From positions 1 through 20,892 of the forward strand of contig CASEKM010000004.1 of the NCBI GenBank assembly GCA_949288405.1: a stretch of 20,892 nucleotides of DNA, given 5' to 3'. This DNA is from an uncultured bacterium. Lineage in GTDB: Bacteria; Bacillota; Clostridia; Oscillospirales; Oscillospiraceae. Numbering within the stretch: position 1 is the stretch's first letter; every line of letters starts with the position of its first letter. The notes below the pieces were generated by a model. The model saw nothing but the letters and a program-made list of their open reading frames with translations, did not search any database and was not told the DNA's origin. This document shows, in pieces, positions 13,205 through 20,892 of the stretch. Made by a program: the position numbers and the translations under genes.

Positions 13205-14533
13205 TTACGGCAGCGGCCGCTTCACCCGGTAGAGGACGGTCTGATAGGTGATGATGGCCGACCAGCCGATCCCGGTGGCCAGGGCCACCCCGGCCACCCC
13301 CCAGCTGTCCGCCAGGGCATAGGCCAGGATCACCCGGATGGTGATCTGAAGGCTGCTGCCGATCACCGGCACGGACACCCAGCCGATCCCCCGGTAGAGG
13401 CCCACATAGGCGCTGCCGATAAAGCACATCACATAGACCAGGGCGATCAGCCGCAGATAGGCCATGCCGCCCTCCAGGGCGTCCAGGCCGCTCTCCCCCA
13501 GCATCAGGGTCAGGGAGGCCCGGGCCCCCACAAACATGATAAGGGACATGGTCAGCCCCAGGGCGATCATCAGGGCCATGCCGGTGAAGAACCCCCGCTT
13601 CACCCGCTTCTTCTCCCCCGCTCCGGTGTTCTGGGCCACAAAGACGGACACGGCCTCCGCCCCACTGTCCCCGAAGGAGTTGGCAAAGCCCTCGATGCGG
13701 GTGGCGGCGGTGTAGGCGTTGATGGCCTCGTTGCCCATGGAGTTCACCGCCCCCTGGACCAGCAACTTGCCGATGTACACCGCCGACTGCTGCAGGGCGG
13801 ACACCAGGCCGAAGGAGGCCGTCCGCCGGAGCATGTCCCAGTCCAGGTGCAGGTCCTCCCGGCCGAACAGCAGCTGGGGCATCCTCCACCGCAGATACCC
13901 CAGGGCCAGCAGGGCGGCAAAGCCCTGGGCCAGCACTGTGGCCACGGCCGCGCCGGCAATGCCCATGGAGAAGCCCCCCACAAAGAGGATATCCAGCCCC
14001 ACGTTCAGCGCCGTGGCGGCCATCAGGGGGAAGAGCGCCGCCAGGGTGTTTCCCGCCGCCCGCAGGGCCGCCGAGCCCAGGTTGTAGAGGAAGGTCACCG
14101 GGAGCCCCAGGAAAATGACGGTGAGATACTCGGTCACCAGGTGCTCGATGTTCTCCGGCGTCTGGATCAGGGCCAGAAGGGGCTCCAGCAGCGTCAGCCC
14201 GCCCAGGCCCAGCACCACCGTCACCGACAGCCCGAAGACCAGGGCCTGAAAGCCCTCCCGGCGGAAGGCGGCCAGGTCCCGGCTGCCGTAACACTGGGCG
14301 AAGAGCACCGCGATGCCGGTGCAGCAGCCGCTGAGGATGAAGATGAACAGGTTCATCACCGTCCCCGCCACCCCCACCGCCCCGAAGGCCGTGCTCCCCA
14401 GGAAGCGGCCGATGATGAAGGCGTCCACCGTGTTATAGAGCTGCTGCAGAATGTTCCCGCAGATCAGGGGCAGGGTCAGCCAGATCAGCTGCTGGGGGAT
14501 GCTCCCCTGGGTCAGTACAGCGGTGCGGTTCAT
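13205..14533 (-). CDS. MATE-family multidrug/cation efflux transporter
   Basis: Inner-membrane antiporter of 442 residues with twelve hydrophobic segments in two repeated halves, the usual length. The N-terminal LTLPLICGNILQQLYNTVDAFIIGRFLG and GAVGVAGTVMNLFIFILSG are the MatE signature, and NLGSAALRAAGNT marks the end of the first half. SD GGAGG lies 8 nt before the ATG. It is divergent from a LysR regulator across about 175 bp, so that regulator probably controls it; substrate unknown. Confidence 0.9.
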   Translation of the reverse strand: MNRTAVLTQGSIPQQLIWLTLPLICGNILQQLYNTVDAFIIGRFLGSTAFGAVGVAGTVMNLFIFILSGCCTGIAVLFAQCYGSRDLAAFRREGFQALVFGLSVTVVLGLGGLTLLEPLLALIQTPENIEHLVTEYLTVIFLGLPVTFLYNLGSAALRAAGNTLAALFPLMAATALNVGLDILFVGGFSMGIAGAAVATVLAQGFAALLALGYLRWRMPQLLFGREDLHLDWDMLRRTASFGLVSALQQSAVYIGKLLVQGAVNSMGNEAINAYTAATRIEGFANSFGDSGAEAVSVFVAQNTGAGEKKRVKRGFFTGMALMIALGLTMSLIMFVGARASLTLMLGESGLDALEGGMAYLRLIALVYVMCFIGSAYVGLYRGIGWVSVPVIGSSLQITIRVILAYALADSWGVAGVALATGIGWSAIITYQTVLYRVKRPLP

Positions 14534-14558
14534 GGAAACCGCCTCCTTTCTCTCCTCT

Positions 14559-14587
14559 ATGATACCCGGTGAAATTTCCCTTGTAAA
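14559..14587 (-). promoter_or_regulatory. promoter of the MATE gene
   Basis: TTTACA -35 (14582-14587), 17-nt spacer, TATCAT -10 (14559-14564) on the minus strand, about 25 nt before the start codon. Confidence 0.7.
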
Positions 14588-14608
14588 ATGCCGGTTTCTT
14601 GGCTAAAA

Positions 14609-14626
14609 TATAAAGTATGCTTTATA
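14609..14626. promoter_or_regulatory. LysR-type operator candidate
   Basis: Interrupted dyad TATAAAGtatgCTTTATA in the divergent MATE/lysR spacer, an AT-rich dyad of the kind bound by LysR-type regulators. It also overlaps a possible lysR promoter (TTGGCT at 14599, TATAAG at 14623). Confidence 0.5.
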
Positions 14627-14632
14627 AGTAAA

Positions 14633-14682
14633 GGGCAGCAGCGGGCATCTCCCGCCGCTGCCCCTGGCCGGGCGTTCCGGCC
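14633..14682 (+). other. two strong hairpins in the lysR leader
   Basis: GGGCAGCaGCGGG / CCCGCcGCTGCCC (14633-14663) and GGCCGG / CCGGCC (14666-14682) lie in tandem before the lysR SD, with no U-run. They may form a structured leader of lysR; role unknown. Confidence 0.5.
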
Positions 14683-14709
14683 TTGCACCGCTTATCTGGA
14701 GGGATCACA

Positions 14710-15597
14710 ATGACACAGCTGGAGCTCCGGGCCTTTCTGGCCGTGGTCCGGGCAGGGAGCTTCTCCCTGGCGGCTCAAAACCTGTTCATCACCCAGCCGG
14801 CGCTGAGCCGCCGGGTCCAGGTCCTGGAAGAGGAGCTGGGCTTCCGCCTGCTGGAGCGGCGGAAGGGGGCCCGCACCGTGGAGCCCACCCAGGAGGGCCG
14901 GGCCTTCGTCCCCATGGCGGAGCACTGGCTCTCCCTGTGGGAGGAGGCCCGCACCATCCCCCAGCGGGAGGAGAGCCAGGTGTTCCGGGTGGCCTCGGTG
15001 GGCAGCGTGTCCACCTACATCCTGGCCCCCGTCTTTCGCCGGTTTCTTCTGGACGGGACCAGCAGCCTCACCTTTCACCAGTACCACTCCCTGGAATCCT
15101 ACGGCTATGTGGAGCGGGGAGAGGTGGACCTGGCCTTCATCTCCGACGACATGTTCTCCCGCTCGGTGGAGACCATCCCCGCCTTCCGGGAGCCCATGCT
15201 GCTGGTCACCCGCCCGGACTCCCCCCTGCCGCCGGAGATTCACCCCTCTCAGCTGGACGCCGGCCGGGAGATCCGCATGCAGTGGAACCCGGAGTACGAC
15301 CAGTGGCACGCCTTCTGGTTCGGCTCCAGCTCCGTTCCCCGGATGTGGTTCGACCAGATGTCCCTGATGGAGGAGGCCATTTTGTGGGAGGACAACTGGC
15401 TCATCGCCCCCGCCAGCGTGGCCGGAGCCCTGGTGCGCCGGGGACAGGCCGGCCTCCACACCCTCCGTGAGGGCCCTCCGGACCGGATCATCTACTATCT
15501 GCTGGGCCCCCGGCGGAAGCGCGCCCAGACCGGCCGGCTACTCTCCCTGCTCCAGGAGCGGCTGGCAGAGCTGGATGGGGTGACCTCCCTGCTGTAA
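14710..15597 (+). CDS. LysR-family transcriptional regulator
   Basis: 295 residues, normal for LysR. The N-terminal winged HTH reads LRAFLAVVRAGSFSLAAQNLFITQPALSRRVQVLEEELGFRLLER (about 5-50), a classic LysR signature, and the C-terminal part is the periplasmic-binding-like ligand domain (RVASVGSVSTYILAPVF...). Start ATG at 14710 has GGAGGG 8 nt upstream; an in-frame upstream extension to 14683 lacks an SD. Divergent from the MATE transporter, its likely target. Confidence 0.9.
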   Translation: MTQLELRAFLAVVRAGSFSLAAQNLFITQPALSRRVQVLEEELGFRLLERRKGARTVEPTQEGRAFVPMAEHWLSLWEEARTIPQREESQVFRVASVGSVSTYILAPVFRRFLLDGTSSLTFHQYHSLESYGYVERGEVDLAFISDDMFSRSVETIPAFREPMLLVTRPDSPLPPEIHPSQLDAGREIRMQWNPEYDQWHAFWFGSSSVPRMWFDQMSLMEEAILWEDNWLIAPASVAGALVRRGQAGLHTLREGPPDRIIYYLLGPRRKRAQTGRLLSLLQERLAELDGVTSLL

Positions 15598-15852
15598 GGC
15601 GTCTTTGGTTTGACATAATCTCGATTTTTCTCAGGCCAGTACAATTCGTTATCCACAGTCTCCACCGTTTTTTCCACATCTTTTGTGGTAAAACTTCGCT
15701 TTTAAAAAATTTTACAGATTTATTTCATATATTTTTCAGTTTCTTTCCACTCCGCTCCTCTCTGTAAGGTAACATAACACTTTCCCGTGGACAAACAAGC
15801 GCCCCGGAGCGCCGCGCTGTGCGGAGCTCCGGGGCGCCGGCGTCCCGAACCG
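15598..15852. other. AT-rich intergenic region with DnaA-box-like sites
   Basis: Between the convergent lysR and STAS genes. A perfect TTATCCACA (15649-15657), a TTTTCCACA (15670-15678) and, on the other strand, TTTACCACA (15684-15692) are clustered before a T/A-rich stretch (15690-15750). These resemble DnaA boxes, but no replication gene is near. A hairpin at 15799-15837 terminates the STAS gene. No coding frame seen. Confidence 0.5.
15799..15837 (-). terminator. terminator of the STAS gene
   Basis: GCGCCCCGGAGC (15799-15810) pairs with GCTCCGGGGCGC (15826-15837), with a smaller inner stem in the loop; TTGTTTGT follows on the minus strand. Confidence 0.7.
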
Positions 15853-16149
15853 TTATTCGATGGTGAGGATGTCCACAAAGCCGGTGAGCTCGAAGACCTC
15901 CATAATACTCTCGTTCACATGGCGGACCACCATCCGGCCCTGCCGGTTCATCACCTTCTGCGCGGCCAAGATCACCCGCAGCCCGGCGGAGGACAGGTAG
16001 TCCAGCGCCTGAAAGTCCAGGATCAATTCAGTCACCCCATCCCAGGAGCGCTTCAGCTCCTCCTCCAGCTGGGGCGCCGTGGTGGTGTCCAGCCGCCCCT
16101 CCAGAGCGATGTTCAGCGTACTGCCCTGAACTGTCTTGCGGATCTCCAT
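15853..16149 (-). CDS. STAS-domain anti-anti-sigma factor (SpoIIAA-like)
   Basis: 98 residues, a complete single STAS domain. It starts MEIRKTVQGSTLNIALEGRLDTTTAPQLEEEL and carries the phosphorylation-site pattern LDYLSSAGLRVIL (Ser53/Ser54 near the middle), as in antagonists of anti-sigma kinases. No cognate anti-sigma or sigma gene is adjacent, so the partner is unknown. SD GGGAGG lies 8 nt before the ATG. Promoter TTGCAA/TATGCT at 16243-16271. Confidence 0.88.
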   Translation of the reverse strand: MEIRKTVQGSTLNIALEGRLDTTTAPQLEEELKRSWDGVTELILDFQALDYLSSAGLRVILAAQKVMNRQGRMVVRHVNESIMEVFELTGFVDILTIE

Positions 16150-16242
16150 AGAAAAAACCTCCCATTACTCAGCTGAAGCGGGGCCCCGGCCCGCCGGGCC
16201 GCCCCGCGCCAGCATTCACTGCAGCATTTGCATCGTATTATT

Positions 16243-16271
16243 AGCATAGCTGTTTTTTCCCTATTTTGCAA
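16243..16271 (-). promoter_or_regulatory. promoter of the STAS gene
   Basis: TTGCAA -35 (16266-16271), 17-nt spacer, TATGCT -10 (16243-16248) on the minus strand. Confidence 0.6.
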
Positions 16272-16322
16272 CTGAAATTTTCCGGTCCAGGGCAAATGCG
16301 GCCGGCCGCGGCAAATTTTTTC

Positions 16323-16350
16323 TTGACTTTTGCGCCCTCCGTTCTATAAT
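16323..16350 (+). promoter_or_regulatory. promoter of the radical SAM operon
   Basis: TTGACT -35 (16323-16328), 16-nt spacer, perfect TATAAT -10 (16345-16350). Predicted start near 16357. Confidence 0.8.
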
Positions 16351-16387
16351 AATAGTACAAATGTTCTATTTTAAGGGGGCAGCCGCT

Positions 16388-17644
16388 TTGGAGCTCATGG
16401 ACAAGCTGGAGATCCTGGCCGACGCGGCCAAATACGACGCCGCCTGCACCTCCAGCGGGCTGGACCGGGCGGGGCGGCCCGGGACCACCGGCAGCACCAC
16501 CTTTGCGGGCTGCTGCCACACCTTCTCCGCCGACGGCCGGTGCGTCTCCCTGCTGAAGGTGCTGATGACCAACGTGTGCGTTTACGACTGCGCCTACTGC
16601 GTCAACCGCCGGTCCAACGACGTGCCCCGGGCCGCCTTCACTCCCCGGGAGCTGTGCGAGCTCACCATGGGCTTTTACCGGCGCAACTACATCGAGGGGC
16701 TCTTCCTGTCCTCCGCCGTCCTCCTTGACCCGGACTATACCACCGAGAGAATGGTCGAGGCCCTCCGCCTGCTGCGGGAGGAGTACCGCTTTGGGGGATA
16801 TATCCACGCCAAGGCCATCCCCGGGGCGGACCCTTGCCTCACCTACCGGCTAGGCCTGCTGGCCGACCGGCTCAGCGTGAACATTGAGCTGCCCAGCGCG
16901 GGCAGTCTGGCCCTGCTGGCCCCGGACAAGAAAAAGGAGGGCATCTTCTCCCCCATGGGGCAGATCCGGGACAACATCACCGCCTCCAGGGGGGAGCTGA
17001 AGCTGTACCGCCACGCCCCCCGGTTCGCTCCGGCGGGCCAGTCCACCCAGATGATCGTGGGGGCCACCCCGGAGAGCGACCGGCAGATCCTGACCCTCAC
17101 CCAGGGCCTCTATGACAAGTACCGCCTGAAGCGGGTGTTTTACTCCGCCTATATGCCCGTATCCAACAGCCCCCTTCTCCCCGCCCCTCAGGGCTTCCGG
17201 CCGCCCCTTCTGCGGGAGCACCGGCTGTACCAGGCGGACTGGCTGCTGCGCTACTACCACTTCCGGGCGGAGGAGATCCTGGATGAGGACAGCCCCGATC
17301 TGGACCCCCGCCTGGACCCCAAGTGCACCTGGGCCCTGCGCCATCTGGAGTTCTTCCCGGTGGAGGTGAACCGGGCGGACTACGAGGCCCTGCTGCGGGT
17401 ACCCGGGGTGGGGGTGAAGTCCGCCCGGCGCATCCTGGCCGCCCGGCGGGTGGGCCCCCTCACCTTCCAGGGGCTCAAGCGGCTGGGGGTGGTCCTCAAG
17501 CGGGCCCAATACTTTCTCACCTGCTCCGGCCGGCCCATGGCGGGCCTGAAGGTGCGGGAGGACGGCCTGCTGCGCCATCTGGCGGCCCTGGACGCCCCCA
17601 GGGAACCGGTGGCGGAGCAGCTGTCCCTGTTCGACCCGGTGTGA
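16388..17644 (+). CDS. putative DNA modification/repair radical SAM protein (TIGR03916-like)
   Basis: 418 residues. Iron-sulfur radical SAM enzyme with CVYDCAYC (Cys64, 68, 71), the CxxxCxxC cluster motif, an SAM-binding alpha/beta barrel, and a C-terminal helix-hairpin-helix, LLRVPGVGVKSARRILAARR at about residues 333-353, a DNA-binding element. The opening ELMDKLEILADAAKYD is typical of the family known as rSAM_link_UDG, usually next to a TIGR03915 protein as here. Reaction not established. Start: TTG at 16388 with AAGGGGG 8 nt upstream, agreeing with homologous N termini; ATG at 16361 is only 4 nt after the predicted transcript start and has no SD, and ATG at 16397 has poor spacing. Forms an operon with the next gene (13 nt gap). 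Confidence 0.88.
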   Translation: MELMDKLEILADAAKYDAACTSSGLDRAGRPGTTGSTTFAGCCHTFSADGRCVSLLKVLMTNVCVYDCAYCVNRRSNDVPRAAFTPRELCELTMGFYRRNYIEGLFLSSAVLLDPDYTTERMVEALRLLREEYRFGGYIHAKAIPGADPCLTYRLGLLADRLSVNIELPSAGSLALLAPDKKKEGIFSPMGQIRDNITASRGELKLYRHAPRFAPAGQSTQMIVGATPESDRQILTLTQGLYDKYRLKRVFYSAYMPVSNSPLLPAPQGFRPPLLREHRLYQADWLLRYYHFRAEEILDEDSPDLDPRLDPKCTWALRHLEFFPVEVNRADYEALLRVPGVGVKSARRILAARRVGPLTFQGLKRLGVVLKRAQYFLTCSGRPMAGLKVREDGLLRHLAALDAPREPVAEQLSLFDPV

Positions 17645-17657
17645 AGGAGGGATCACC

Positions 17658-18407
17658 ATGCCCTGGACGCAGGTCTCCTATCTGTACGACGGCACCTATG
17701 CCGGCTTCCTCACCTGTGTATTCCACAGCTATGCCCACCGGGAGGAGCCGGCGGATTTTACCCCCTTCCACGAGGCCGCCGCCTCCTTCTATCCCCAGCG
17801 GGCGGTGGAGACAGACCGGGAGAAGGCCCGCCGGGTGTACCGCGCGCTGGAGCAGTTCGGCCGGGAGGGCCGCCGGTGGGCGGTGCGCGGTTTTCTCACC
17901 TGTCTTCCGGAGCGGGAGCTGTGGCTGTGGCGGTTTTACCGTCTGGGCTTTGCGGAGCACGCCGCAGTGAGCCGGGACCTGACCCATCCGGTGGTGGACA
18001 CCGTGCGGAAGGCCGTGCGCCGCCTGGAGGAGGAGGCCCACTTGCTCACCGGCTTCGTCCGCTTCTCTGAGCTGGAGGGGGTGCTGGCCGGGGAGATCAC
18101 CCCCAAGAACCGGGTGCTCCCCCTGCTCCGCCCCCACTTCTGCGGCCGCTTCCCCCAGGAGCGCTTCCTTCTCTACGACAAGACCCACCGGGAGGCCCTG
18201 GTCCACGCCCCCGGGCGCTGGTCCATCCTGCCCATGGAGGAGCTCCAACTCCCCTCCGCCGGGGCGGAGGAGCGCCTGTACCGGCAGATGTGGCGGAAGT
18301 TCTATGACACCATCGCCATTCAGGGGCGCTACAACCCCAAATGCCGCATGACCCATATGCCCAAGCGCTACTGGGACAATATGACGGAGTTTCAGGGCGC
18401 GGACTGA
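17658..18407 (+). CDS. TIGR03915/DUF4130-type putative DNA repair protein
   Basis: 249 residues, the partner normally encoded next to the radical SAM protein of the preceding gene. Recognisable by the opening YLYDGTYAGFLTCVF, the middle HPVVDTVRKAVRRLEEEAHLLTGFVRFSELEGVL and the closing YNPKCRMTHMPKRYWDNMTEF, typical of the TIGR03915 (SAM_7_link_chp) family, which shares a DUF4130 region with uracil-DNA glycosylase-like proteins. No enzymatic activity is established. SD GAAGGAGG lies 8 nt before the ATG, 13 nt after the previous stop, so the two are cotranscribed. Confidence 0.88.
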   Translation: MPWTQVSYLYDGTYAGFLTCVFHSYAHREEPADFTPFHEAAASFYPQRAVETDREKARRVYRALEQFGREGRRWAVRGFLTCLPERELWLWRFYRLGFAEHAAVSRDLTHPVVDTVRKAVRRLEEEAHLLTGFVRFSELEGVLAGEITPKNRVLPLLRPHFCGRFPQERFLLYDKTHREALVHAPGRWSILPMEELQLPSAGAEERLYRQMWRKFYDTIAIQGRYNPKCRMTHMPKRYWDNMTEFQGAD

Positions 18408-18418
18408 TCTTAGCACAG

Positions 18419-18558
18419 GGGACTGCTGCAAAGTGCAGTCTTCAGACCCGGAAAGAAAATTTGTGCTTTAAAATAGTTAGCAAAAATCGCTGATTCGAAG
18501 GTTTTCGCCGACTTTTTCTTTGGCCTGATTTTTCAAAACTCTATTTTGCAACAGGCCC
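18419..18558. mobile_element. 140-bp relic with IS6-like terminal repeats
   Basis: GGGACTGCTGCAAA (18419-18432) and, at the other end, TTTGCAACAGGCCC (18545-18558) are inverted repeats matching at 12 of 14 positions. They strongly resemble the GGCACTGTTGCAAA ends of IS26 and other IS6-family elements. The interior has no transposase, so it is an internally deleted copy or a MITE. ACAG is present directly outside both ends. It starts 12 bases after the stop codon of the repair gene. Confidence 0.65.
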
Positions 18559-18575
18559 ACAGTGTATCAGGTAGC

Positions 18576-18710
18576 ATGGCAAGTCCGAGACCGTCCCGAT
18601 CCCGTATCCTGCTCCCCAAAATTCAAGCGTTTTTCGAGAGCATGGAAGGACAGCGGGAGTTTGCTGAGTGGAAAGCACAGCAACAGGCCGAACAACAGAA
18701 ACAGGCATGA
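18576..18710 (+). CDS. 44-aa ORF, probable gene-end remnant
   Basis: Small frame ATG to TGA, family not recognised. It is basic and Gln/Glu-rich at the end (EGQREFAEWKAQQQAEQQKQA), looking like the tail of a longer protein from a mobile element rather than a free-standing gene. No good SD is visible and an in-frame stop lies just before the ATG. It lies between the IS6-like relic and a terminator, so the element may have removed the front of the gene. Confidence 0.4.
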   Translation: MASPRPSRSRILLPKIQAFFESMEGQREFAEWKAQQQAEQQKQA

Positions 18711-18711
18711 T

Positions 18712-18747
18712 AAAGGCGGGAACATCTTCACCGATGCTCCCGCCTTT
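18712..18747 (+). terminator. intrinsic terminator
   Basis: AAAGGCGGGA / TCCCGCCTTT with a further inner CATC/GATG pairing and a short T-run (TTTT). 1 nt after the small ORF's stop. Confidence 0.8.
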
Positions 18748-18835
18748 TCTTGCGTCTATCCAACAAACTGGAAGTTGTCATGTATGATGATAAACAGTAG
18801 TCGTTCTATTCTGTGTCCCTTGCAGACCTCATACA

Positions 18836-19504
18836 TCAGCTTACGGTTAATTCTGCTGCCTCAAATAGTTCTTTTGTTCGTGGCACATCCTGGGTCAAAG
18901 ATATCTCCATAGTTCTCCATGTCATTCCATGCTCATCTGGATTGAAGTCAGGATGATAGTATTTTATAATTGCTTTGTTCAGAGGAAAGAGTTTTTCGAC
19001 TTGGATGATACAGTCCAGTACGACAGGAGCAAGGAGTTCTTTGATTTGCCCCTCATCGGGAAGAAGAATACTCTCATAATCTGTATAGTCCAATCTTAAA
19101 CTCATAACAGGAGTTTCCGAATCATCACAAGGCCAAACGACCTGACAGGCGATAAAACAGTCATATGTGCGCTCTAATTTTGACAGGAGTTCTCCAATCC
19201 CACTTTCCTTTAAGAATAATGCTGCCCGATAAGGGTCAGAGATGGTCTTCTCCGTAAGGTTAACACCGATGTGATTTGGTCCCTCCTCTAAATAGACTGG
19301 CGTTTCATATCCGCTGGCAATCGGGTTGAATACAGTTTTTCCAAGCTGTGCCTGTGGATAAACAATATTGCAATAATTTTTTACTGCATTTCGTTCCATA
19401 ATTTTTCCAAAGCCCAACGGAACTCCAACAAAGGCGGAGAAACAAACATACACCGTGAGAACTATCAGAATAAGCACATATATTTTCCTTTTCTTTTTTG
19501 CCAC
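18836..19504 (-). CDS. membrane-anchored protein of unknown function
   Basis: 222 residues from GTG at 19504. Starts with a basic cluster (AKKKRKIYV) and one transmembrane segment at about residues 8-28 (VLILIVLTVYVCFSAFVG), so the bulk is extracytoplasmic. It somewhat resembles YfjL-like proteins, a tentative guess. Of the GTG candidates at 19504, 19507 and 19513, the first is best spaced (8 nt) from the AGGGGG SD. Composition is AT-rich compared with the chromosome, as in the islet at 2.6-3.9 kb, suggesting acquisition. No partner gene is adjacent. Confidence 0.7.
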   Translation of the reverse strand: MAKKKRKIYVLILIVLTVYVCFSAFVGVPLGFGKIMERNAVKNYCNIVYPQAQLGKTVFNPIASGYETPVYLEEGPNHIGVNLTEKTISDPYRAALFLKESGIGELLSKLERTYDCFIACQVVWPCDDSETPVMSLRLDYTDYESILLPDEGQIKELLAPVVLDCIIQVEKLFPLNKAIIKYYHPDFNPDEHGMTWRTMEISLTQDVPRTKELFEAAELTVS

Positions 19505-19544
19505 CACTAACACCCCCTGAAATCCCGATTTATTACCAAAATTA

Positions 19545-19563
19545 GTTATAAATGAATTATAAC
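19545..19563. promoter_or_regulatory. palindrome overlapping a -10 box
   Basis: GTTATAAatgaaTTATAAC, perfect 7-bp arms, overlapping the -10 box (ATTATA on plus, 19556-19561) of the membrane-protein gene; a candidate repressor operator. Confidence 0.5.
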
Positions 19564-19584
19564 ATAGGTCTTATAAACGGACAA
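19556..19584 (-). promoter_or_regulatory. promoter of the membrane-anchored protein gene
   Basis: TTGTCC -35 (19579-19584), 17-nt spacer, TATAAT -10 (19556-19561) on the minus strand. Confidence 0.7.
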
Positions 19585-19588
19585 GGAG

Positions 19589-19615
19589 AAGGGCAGGAAT
19601 TTGCTTCCTGCCCTT
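19589..19615. terminator. perfect hairpin between tRNA-Pro(GGG) and the membrane-protein promoter
   Basis: AAGGGCAGGAA / TTCCTGCCCTT, 11-bp stem and 5-nt loop, no U-run. Together with the hairpin at 19642-19695 it can end the tRNA transcript. Confidence 0.55.
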
Positions 19616-19641
19616 GCCCATTAAATCATATTTTCAATAGA

Positions 19642-19695
19642 AATGATAAATCCGAACACATTGCCCACTTGGATAATGTAGTTCGGATTATCATT
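19642..19695 (-). terminator. long hairpin downstream of tRNA-Pro(GGG)
   Basis: AATGATAA(A)TCCGAAC and GTTCGGATTATCATT form a 15-bp stem with one bulge and an inner ACATT/AATGT stem. It begins 4 nt after the tRNA. The U-tract is weak. Confidence 0.6.
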
Positions 19696-19698
19696 GTT

Positions 19699-19775
19699 TG
19701 GTCCGAGTGACTGGATTCGAACCAGCGGCCTCTTGAACCCCATTCAAGCGCGATACCAAACTTCGCCACACCCGG
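19699..19775 (-). tRNA. tRNA-Pro (anticodon GGG)
   Basis: 77 nt, all arms fold: acceptor CCGGGTG/CACTCGG, D stem GCGA/TCGC, anticodon stem CTTGA/TCAAG with loop ATGGGGT (anticodon GGG, U33, G37), T stem GCTGG/CCAGT with TTCGAAT loop, discriminator A and encoded CCA. The acceptor stem is identical to that of the UGG isoacceptor at 5810-5885. Promoter TTGCAT/TAATCT lies about 45 nt upstream. Confidence 0.95.
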
Positions 19776-19821
19776 ATATTTTCTTTTTCACCGCCGTGGG
19801 CGTCACCCAAGCGGCTTATAT

Positions 19822-19850
19822 AGATTACCACAGACCCCAGGAAAATGCAA
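19822..19850 (-). promoter_or_regulatory. promoter of tRNA-Pro(GGG)
   Basis: TTGCAT -35 (19845-19850), 17-nt spacer, TAATCT -10 (19822-19827) on the minus strand, predicted start near 19815. Confidence 0.65.
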
Positions 19851-19993
19851 GCCTTTTTTTCAATTTTTTTAATTTATTTTTCCGGGGAAATCAGCCTGTC
19901 CAAAATTCCCTGTCTCCGCTCCGCCGCAAAGCGTTTTCATGCTGCCGTCTGCAGGAAGGCAGAGAGGCCCCAGCGGCCGCACGACACCTTGGC

Positions 19994-20026
19994 AAAAAGA
20001 AATCCCCGCCATTTGGCGGGGATTTC
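19994..20026 (-). terminator. intrinsic terminator of tuf
   Basis: Perfect 12-bp stem GAAATCCCCGCC / GGCGGGGATTTC (19999-20010 and 20015-20026) with TTTTT on the minus strand, 13 nt after the tuf stop codon. Confidence 0.9.
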
Positions 20027-20039
20027 TCAAGGGAGTAAA

Positions 20040-20892
<853 letters not shown>

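Noticed and set aside
13149..14294. 381-codon Gly/Pro-rich minus-strand frame
   Set aside because: Out-of-frame reading of the MATE transporter; low-complexity composition.
19694..20038. 114-codon plus-strand frame
   Set aside because: Covers tRNA-Pro(GGG) and the tuf terminator in antisense.

Overview
The window is a chromosomal segment of a GC-rich, spore-forming Firmicute. A sporulation regulator (SpoIIID), a SpoIIAA-like STAS protein, strong AGGAGG-type ribosome binding sites, CCA-encoding tRNA genes and G/C-ending codons suggest an Oscillospiraceae/Flavonifractor-like gut Clostridium; the genus is an inference. Most genes are ordinary chromosomal genes of high GC. Two stretches (about 2.2-5.7 kb and 18.4-19.6 kb) are AT-richer and carry mobile-element debris, so they look acquired.

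Layout: (1) 1-2223, minus strand: an operon of a broken SGNH hydrolase, a TetR regulator and oleate hydratase (cut by the window edge). (2) 2488-4006: an AT-rich two-gene islet, an 84-aa Cys-rich (zinc-ribbon-like) protein overlapping by 4 bp a 350-aa membrane-anchored protein of unknown function, with its own promoter, an SD-masking hairpin and a terminator. (3) 4040-5450: an IS3-family element whose transposase is broken twice. (4) 5578-6222: tRNA-Pro(UGG) preceded by a decayed tRNA-Pro copy, transcribed from a promoter that shares a palindromic -35 hexamer with the divergent trmB promoter. (5) 6222-7011: trmB. (6) 7034-10286, minus: a TrpXYZ-type ABC importer operon (lipoprotein, permease, ATPase) preceded by a 52-codon leader with 12 Phe codons and a terminator/antiterminator pair, a textbook amino-acid attenuator not present as a gene-size ORF. 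(7) 10355-13053, minus: folA, thyA, spoIIID and murI. (8) 13205-15597: a MATE exporter divergent from a LysR regulator. (9) 15649-16271: an intergenic patch with DnaA-box-like sites and a STAS anti-anti-sigma protein. (10) 16323-18407: a radical SAM / TIGR03915-type putative DNA-repair gene pair. (11) 18419-18710: a 140-bp IS6-like terminal-repeat relic and a small ORF remnant. (12) 18836-19584: an AT-rich membrane-anchored hypothetical. (13) 19699-20892: tRNA-Pro(GGG) and the 3' part of tuf.

How they work together: thyA-folA form the thymidylate/folate cycle unit. The ABC operon next to them is most likely an aromatic amino acid (phenylalanine) importer, because its leader peptide senses Phe supply. 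The SGNH-TetR-OhyA operon is a regulated fatty-acid unit whose first gene has decayed. The most interesting items are the Phe attenuator, the uncharacterised two-gene islet, and the shared-hexamer divergent promoter with its tRNA relic. All assignments come from reading the sequence; no database search was run.
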